DNA from: Mycolicibacterium cosmeticum
GTDB lineage: Bacteria > Actinomycetota > Actinomycetes > Mycobacteriales > Mycobacteriaceae
NCBI RefSeq assembly: GCF_000613185.1
Contig: NZ_CCBB010000001.1
Location: 2,232,001 to 2,296,000 of the forward strand
Reading direction: 5' to 3'
DNA length: 64,000 nt
Under the pieces are notes generated by a model. That model made no database searches, was not told where the DNA came from, and saw nothing but the letters and a program-made list of their open reading frames with translations. Positions 60,649 to 64,000 of this stretch are shown in pieces (position 1 is the first letter of the stretch; the number at the start of each line of letters is the position of its first letter). The translations under genes were made by a program, and so were the position numbers.

Positions 60649-60950
60649 CAGGTCATCATCGCACTGGTTTGCCAACCCGTGACGAGTTTGCTCGACTCGG
60701 GCCGTATCGGCGTGACAGGCCTCTGGAACCGGCATCTCACGATGTCGGCCACGGGCCACCTCGCGCGGCGCCAGGACCGTGTCATCCGATGGTCTGAAAT
60801 TAGCTGTCTGATGGCCGTGGTGGCCCGCAAAGCACTGCCATACGGCTTCATCATGCGCTAATGTGGGTCCAGGTTCGGGAATGTTGAGATTTGCCATCGT
60901 GCGCTGGTTCAGTGCAGAACCCCAGCGGACGGAAGACGGGTGCAGGCATC
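60649..60950. other. 302-bp divergent gap with an open frame of doubtful coding value
   Basis: Holds the shared promoter region of the acyltransferase-like gene and the reductase-GMC-glycosyltransferase operon. It is less G+C-rich than its flanks in places (CTGAAATTAGCTGTCTGATGG). The minus-strand frame is open through most of it, so an N-terminal extension of the acyltransferase up to 60897 is possible. No KstR box, clear inverted repeat or strong promoter seen. Confidence 0.5.
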
Positions 60951-61958
60951 ATGGATGGTCACCCCGAGATTTCGGACGACGCGGTGCGCGAATTTGCGCA
61001 CGAGGCGGCGTCGGCGCCCGCTGGGACGCTCGGTTTCGGGTGCGCCAGCCTGTACGCGCTGCCCTCGGCGCAGCATCGGCGCACCATGCTCGAAGCCGCT
61101 TATGAGTTGGGCATCCGGCACTTCGACGTGGCACCGACGTACGGGCTCGGGATCGCCGAGAAGGAACTCGCGGACTTTCTGCACCACCGCCCCGATGTGA
61201 CCGTCGCGACGAAGTTCGGCTTGCGTCCATCGATCCTGGGCCGCATCGCCGGAGCCACCCAGCATCCGGTCAGGCAGGGACTGTCGCGGCTGCCCGCCCT
61301 CCAGGCGAGGATGCGCGGAGCCGCACGCCGGCAGGACCCCGGTGTGCTGGACCGGATTCTCTACACCGAGCGCGACTACTCGGTCGCCGCCGCGCGGCGG
61401 TCTCTGTTGGACAGCCTGCGGGTGCTGCGGCGGGACCACATCGACCACTTCCTGATACATGAGCCCGCCGGGTATCCGATCACTCACCTGGAGGTCGTCG
61501 AATACCTGGAGCAGTGTCGCCGCGACGGCCTCATCGGCAGCTGGGGGCCCGCCGGCGATCTGTCCCGGATGAACCCCGCACTGGCCTACATCTGCGATCA
61601 CGCAGGCGTTCAACAATTCCCGTACGACCTGGTTCAGGGTGCGGCGGGCCGGCCCGCCGCGCCGCACACCGTGACCTACGGGTTCATCTCCGCGGCCTTG
61701 CCCCGCGTGGAACAGGCGCTGGCGAATTCCCCCGCGCTGAGCCGTCACTGCACCGAGCTCCTCGACGCGGACGTCACGGACCGGCGCACCGTGATCTGGC
61801 TGCTCGCCCGGGATGCCTTCCGCAACAACCCGTTCGGGACCGTGCTGGCGTCCACGACGAAGCTGGGGCACCTGCGTCTGATCCACCGGGCGGCCACGAC
61901 GCCGCTGCCCAACGAAACCGAGGTCGCCAGGGCGATCAGGAAGGAGTTCGGCGAATGA
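60951..61958 (+). CDS. Aldo/keto reductase-family protein
   Basis: 335 residues, TIM barrel. The catalytic set Asp59, Tyr64 (HFDVAPTYGLG), Lys88 (ATKFG) and His170 (DHFLIHEP) is complete. NAD(P)H-linked carbonyl/hydroxyl interconversion on a sugar or lipid is likely. ATG at 60951; the reading frame extends 20 codons upstream without a good start. ATGA overlap with the GMC gene shows one operon. Confidence 0.85.
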   Translation: MDGHPEISDDAVREFAHEAASAPAGTLGFGCASLYALPSAQHRRTMLEAAYELGIRHFDVAPTYGLGIAEKELADFLHHRPDVTVATKFGLRPSILGRIAGATQHPVRQGLSRLPALQARMRGAARRQDPGVLDRILYTERDYSVAAARRSLLDSLRVLRRDHIDHFLIHEPAGYPITHLEVVEYLEQCRRDGLIGSWGPAGDLSRMNPALAYICDHAGVQQFPYDLVQGAAGRPAAPHTVTYGFISAALPRVEQALANSPALSRHCTELLDADVTDRRTVIWLLARDAFRNNPFGTVLASTTKLGHLRLIHRAATTPLPNETEVARAIRKEFGE

Positions 61959-63679
61959 CGGTCCAGTCGGGCTACGAACTGGCTCCCGGTGCCCGGCTTC
62001 GGGCCTCGCTCGTCGTCGTCGGCGCCGGACCGGCAGGCATCGTCTGCGCGGTCGAAGCGGCGCGGCGTGGGGTCGATGTGCTGTTGATCGAGAGCGGCGG
62101 CCGCGAACCCGACCCGCACCGCCAGCGATTGTCGACCGCCACCGTCCGGCACCCGAACCTGCACGCGCCCGTCGAGCTCACGGTGAGCCGCCAGATCGGC
62201 GGTACCTCCGCGATCTGGGGCGGGCGTTGCGTGCCCTATGACGAGGTGGACTTCCTCGACCGCCCGATCACCGCACCGTCGCGCTGGCCGCTGAGCTATC
62301 CGGACGTGCAGCCCTACTTCGATGCCGCCTGCGACTGGTTCAAATGTGGCCGTTCGGCTTTCGACGTCAAGGATCTGCCGCATCTTCCGGCACACATGGT
62401 GCCCGGACTTCCGGACGGTGACGTGTTGGCATCCACCCTGGAACGCTGGTCCCTGCCCACACACTTCGGTCGGGAGTACGGCGATGTGCTGACCGGGTCG
62501 ACGAGGTTGCGGGTGTTGACGGACAGCACCTGCGTGCGTGTCGACATAGACGAGGACCTGTCCCGGGCCACCGGAGTGACGTGCAAGACCCTGGCCGGCG
62601 GCACCTTCTCCGTCGAGGCGGACCGCGTGATCGTGGCGGCCGGTGGACTGGAGAGTACCCGGCTGCTCATGTGCTCACCGGCCGCGGGCGGGCGCAGCGC
62701 CGGTGACCACTCCGGGCACCTCGGCCATTGGTACATGGCGCATTTGGAGGGCGTGATCGCCGATCTCGTCCTGTGCACACCTGCCGCCGAGACGGTGCAC
62801 GGTTACGAACGCGATGTCGACGGCACCTATGTCCGGCGGCGACTGACCTTCGCACCCGGCTATCAGCTGGAGCACGGCCTGCCGAACATCGCCGGCTGGA
62901 TCGCCAACCCGGAGCTACCGGACGCCTCACACCGCAACGTCCAGCTGTCACTCACCTATCTCGCACTGGTCTCGCCGCTGGGATCCCGGCTCGCCCCGCC
63001 GGCGCAACGCCTCTCCCTCACGGGTACCAAGATTCCCGGCACCCCCTACGGCACCGCCGCCAGATCCCCCATGCGTGCGCACCTGCGCAATGTGCTGTCC
63101 GACCCCGCCGGCGCCGCTCGCTTCGCGGTGGATTTCGGGGCGAAGCGGGTATTTTCCCGCGGCCGGAAACCACCGGGCTTCTTCGTCTGGAGCGCGGACA
63201 ACCGTTATCCGCTGCAATATCACGGCGAACACCTGCCCCACTACGAGAGTTGCGTGCGGTTGGCCGCCGCGACCGATGAGCTGGGCATGCCCCGTCTGGA
63301 CATCGACATCAAATTCACCGACGACGACATCCAGGGAGTGCTTGCGGCACACCGGCACTGGGACCGTTATCTGCGGACAGCCGGCGTCGGCCGGTTGGAG
63401 TACGTGGTCGACGATCCGGCTGCCGCTGTGCTGGCGCGGGCCGGTGGCGGCTTCCATCAGATAGGGACCACCAGGATGGCGGCCAGTCCCGCCGACGGTG
63501 TCGTCGACACCGACCTGGCGGTACACGGTATCCCGAATCTGCACGTGGTGAGCAGCTCGGTATTCGTGACGTCCGGGCAGGCCAATTCCACGTTTCTGAT
63601 CGTGGTGCTGGCACTGCGGCTGATCGGTGCGCTCTACGACAAGGCCGACTCTGCCATCGGGGGGATCGAACATGCGTGA
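61955..63679 (+). CDS. GMC-family FAD oxidoreductase
   Basis: 574 residues. FAD loop GAGPAG at 23-28, GGTSAIWGGRCVPYDEVDF, and the C-terminal GMC domain with GGFHQIGTTRM and VTSGQANSTFLIVVLALRLI, giving the His...Asn catalytic pair. It oxidises an alcohol group; its neighbours suggest a glycan or glycolipid intermediate. It has no leader peptide. Four-base overlap upstream and eight-base overlap with the glycosyltransferase gene downstream. Confidence 0.87.
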   Translation: MTVQSGYELAPGARLRASLVVVGAGPAGIVCAVEAARRGVDVLLIESGGREPDPHRQRLSTATVRHPNLHAPVELTVSRQIGGTSAIWGGRCVPYDEVDFLDRPITAPSRWPLSYPDVQPYFDAACDWFKCGRSAFDVKDLPHLPAHMVPGLPDGDVLASTLERWSLPTHFGREYGDVLTGSTRLRVLTDSTCVRVDIDEDLSRATGVTCKTLAGGTFSVEADRVIVAAGGLESTRLLMCSPAAGGRSAGDHSGHLGHWYMAHLEGVIADLVLCTPAAETVHGYERDVDGTYVRRRLTFAPGYQLEHGLPNIAGWIANPELPDASHRNVQLSLTYLALVSPLGSRLAPPAQRLSLTGTKIPGTPYGTAARSPMRAHLRNVLSDPAGAARFAVDFGAKRVFSRGRKPPGFFVWSADNRYPLQYHGEHLPHYESCVRLAAATDELGMPRLDIDIKFTDDDIQGVLAAHRHWDRYLRTAGVGRLEYVVDDPAAAVLARAGGGFHQIGTTRMAASPADGVVDTDLAVHGIPNLHVVSSSVFVTSGQANSTFLIVVLALRLIGALYDKADSAIGGIEHA

Positions 63680-64000
63680 AATTCGCCGGGATCAACTGCG
63701 TTGCCCCGCTGTGGTGCTCGACATCGACGTCCGCACCAGCTACGGGTCCACGACCGTCGACGTAGAGCGGTACCGCACGGCCTGGTGCCTGGTGCGGGAC
63801 GGGGGCGTCGTGGTCGAGGCGAGATTCTTCGATATCGAAGACCGCGCCACACTCACCCTCGACGACGTGCGCGTCGAGCTCGCCGCCGCCGGGCTACCGG
63901 TCGCCGCGACGCCCTCCTGTTCGGGTCACGCGTCACTGACCGTAGCCATCCCCACGAATCGCGCCGACAGCCTTCCGATCGCACTGCAGAGTCTGACGAA
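63672..64000 (+). CDS. Start of a family-2 glycosyltransferase (partial)
   Basis: ATG at 63672, overlapping the GMC stop; 109 codons remain open at the window edge. The first ~88 residues form a separate small beta-rich domain (VVLDIDVRTSYGSTTVDVER), then SLTVAIPTNRADSLPIALQS opens a GT-A fold as in GT2 enzymes (VxVxIPTxNRxxxLxxxLxSL). The DxD motif lies beyond the window. Third gene of the reductase-GMC operon. Confidence 0.65.
   Translation, partial: MREIRRDQLRCPAVVLDIDVRTSYGSTTVDVERYRTAWCLVRDGGVVVEARFFDIEDRATLTLDDVRVELAAAGLPVAATPSCSGHASLTVAIPTNRADSLPIALQSLT

Noticed and set aside
60649..60897. Extending the acyltransferase-like protein to 60897
   Set aside because: The added 83 residues lack conserved-looking segments, the base composition drops, and no better ribosome site is present; noted as an alternative only.
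61955..64000. Mycofactocin locus (GMC oxidase MftG and glycosyltransferase MftF)
   Set aside because: No mftA-C precursor, radical SAM or MftR gene is present, and the gene order with an aldo/keto reductase and an acyltransferase does not fit.
1..64000. tRNA, rRNA, CRISPR array, insertion sequence or prophage
   Set aside because: No cloverleaf, spaced identical repeat series, transposase, integrase or phage structural gene was seen on either strand.

Overview
The window is high-GC actinobacterial DNA from a Mycobacterium/Mycolicibacterium-type genome. It carries a complete mce4 (cholesterol importer) operon, the neighbouring cholesterol-degradation genes in close to the order known around Rv3485c-Rv3538 of M. 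tuberculosis, and ten sites matching or nearly matching the KstR motif TnnAACnnGTTnnA. Rv numbers are recalled correspondences; no database search was run. The lack of PE_PGRS genes and the extra metabolic inserts suggest a fast-growing environmental species (inference).

Layout. 1-3.8 kb: end of a DUF732 gene, an SDR, two tandem small secreted paralogues, a 54-codon ORF and otsA. 3.8-14.2 kb (minus strand): yrbE4A-yrbE4B-mce4A-F and two Mce-associated genes, read as one tightly overlapped operon. 14.5-19.6 kb: hsd4A and fdxD (minus), then fadE26-fadE27-fadD17 (plus), followed by an SDR remnant. 19.9-22.8 kb: an LpqN-type lipoprotein, a GabD2-like dehydrogenase and a DUF664 gene, in the place of the PE_PGRS block of M. 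tuberculosis. 22.8-26.5 kb: nitronate monooxygenase-fadD19 divergent from echA19. 26.5-30.7 kb: an accessory block (azoreductase/MarR pair, MarR-MFS operon, epimerase). 30.7-44.1 kb: cyp142, an acetoacetate-decarboxylase-fold gene, an LLM oxidoreductase, a DUF35 protein, ltp4, ltp3, a SnoaL gene, lipoproteins, gamma-carbonic anhydrase, kshA, sulfotransferase, SDR and a DUF1214 gene. 44.2-50.8 kb: IclR regulator, GNAT, a RecQ-phosphoribosyltransferase fusion, a MetX-like hydrolase and a YraQ/TIGR03943 permease pair. 50.9-56.3 kb: hsaF-hsaG-hsaE divergent from kstD-hsd4B. 56.3-58.2 kb: a pair resembling type VII secretion substrates. 58.3-64 kb: a small Cys-rich protein, a membrane-anchored phosphodiesterase-fold protein, and an unfamiliar cluster (condensation-type acyltransferase, aldo/keto reductase, GMC oxidoreductase, start of a family-2 glycosyltransferase).

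How it works together. Mce4 with YrbE4AB imports sterol. Cyp142 oxidises the side-chain terminus. FadD19 and FadD17 make CoA thioesters; FadE26/27, EchA19, Hsd4A, Hsd4B and Ltp3/Ltp4/DUF35 shorten the side chain. KstD and KshA open ring B. HsaE-G finish ring-A/B fragments to pyruvate and propionyl-CoA. KstR boxes sit in nearly every intergenic space of these genes and are absent from the accessory blocks, which instead show their own inverted-repeat or iterated sites. Beyond hsd4B the familiar cholesterol gene order stops, so 56.3-64 kb is the least explained part of the window.
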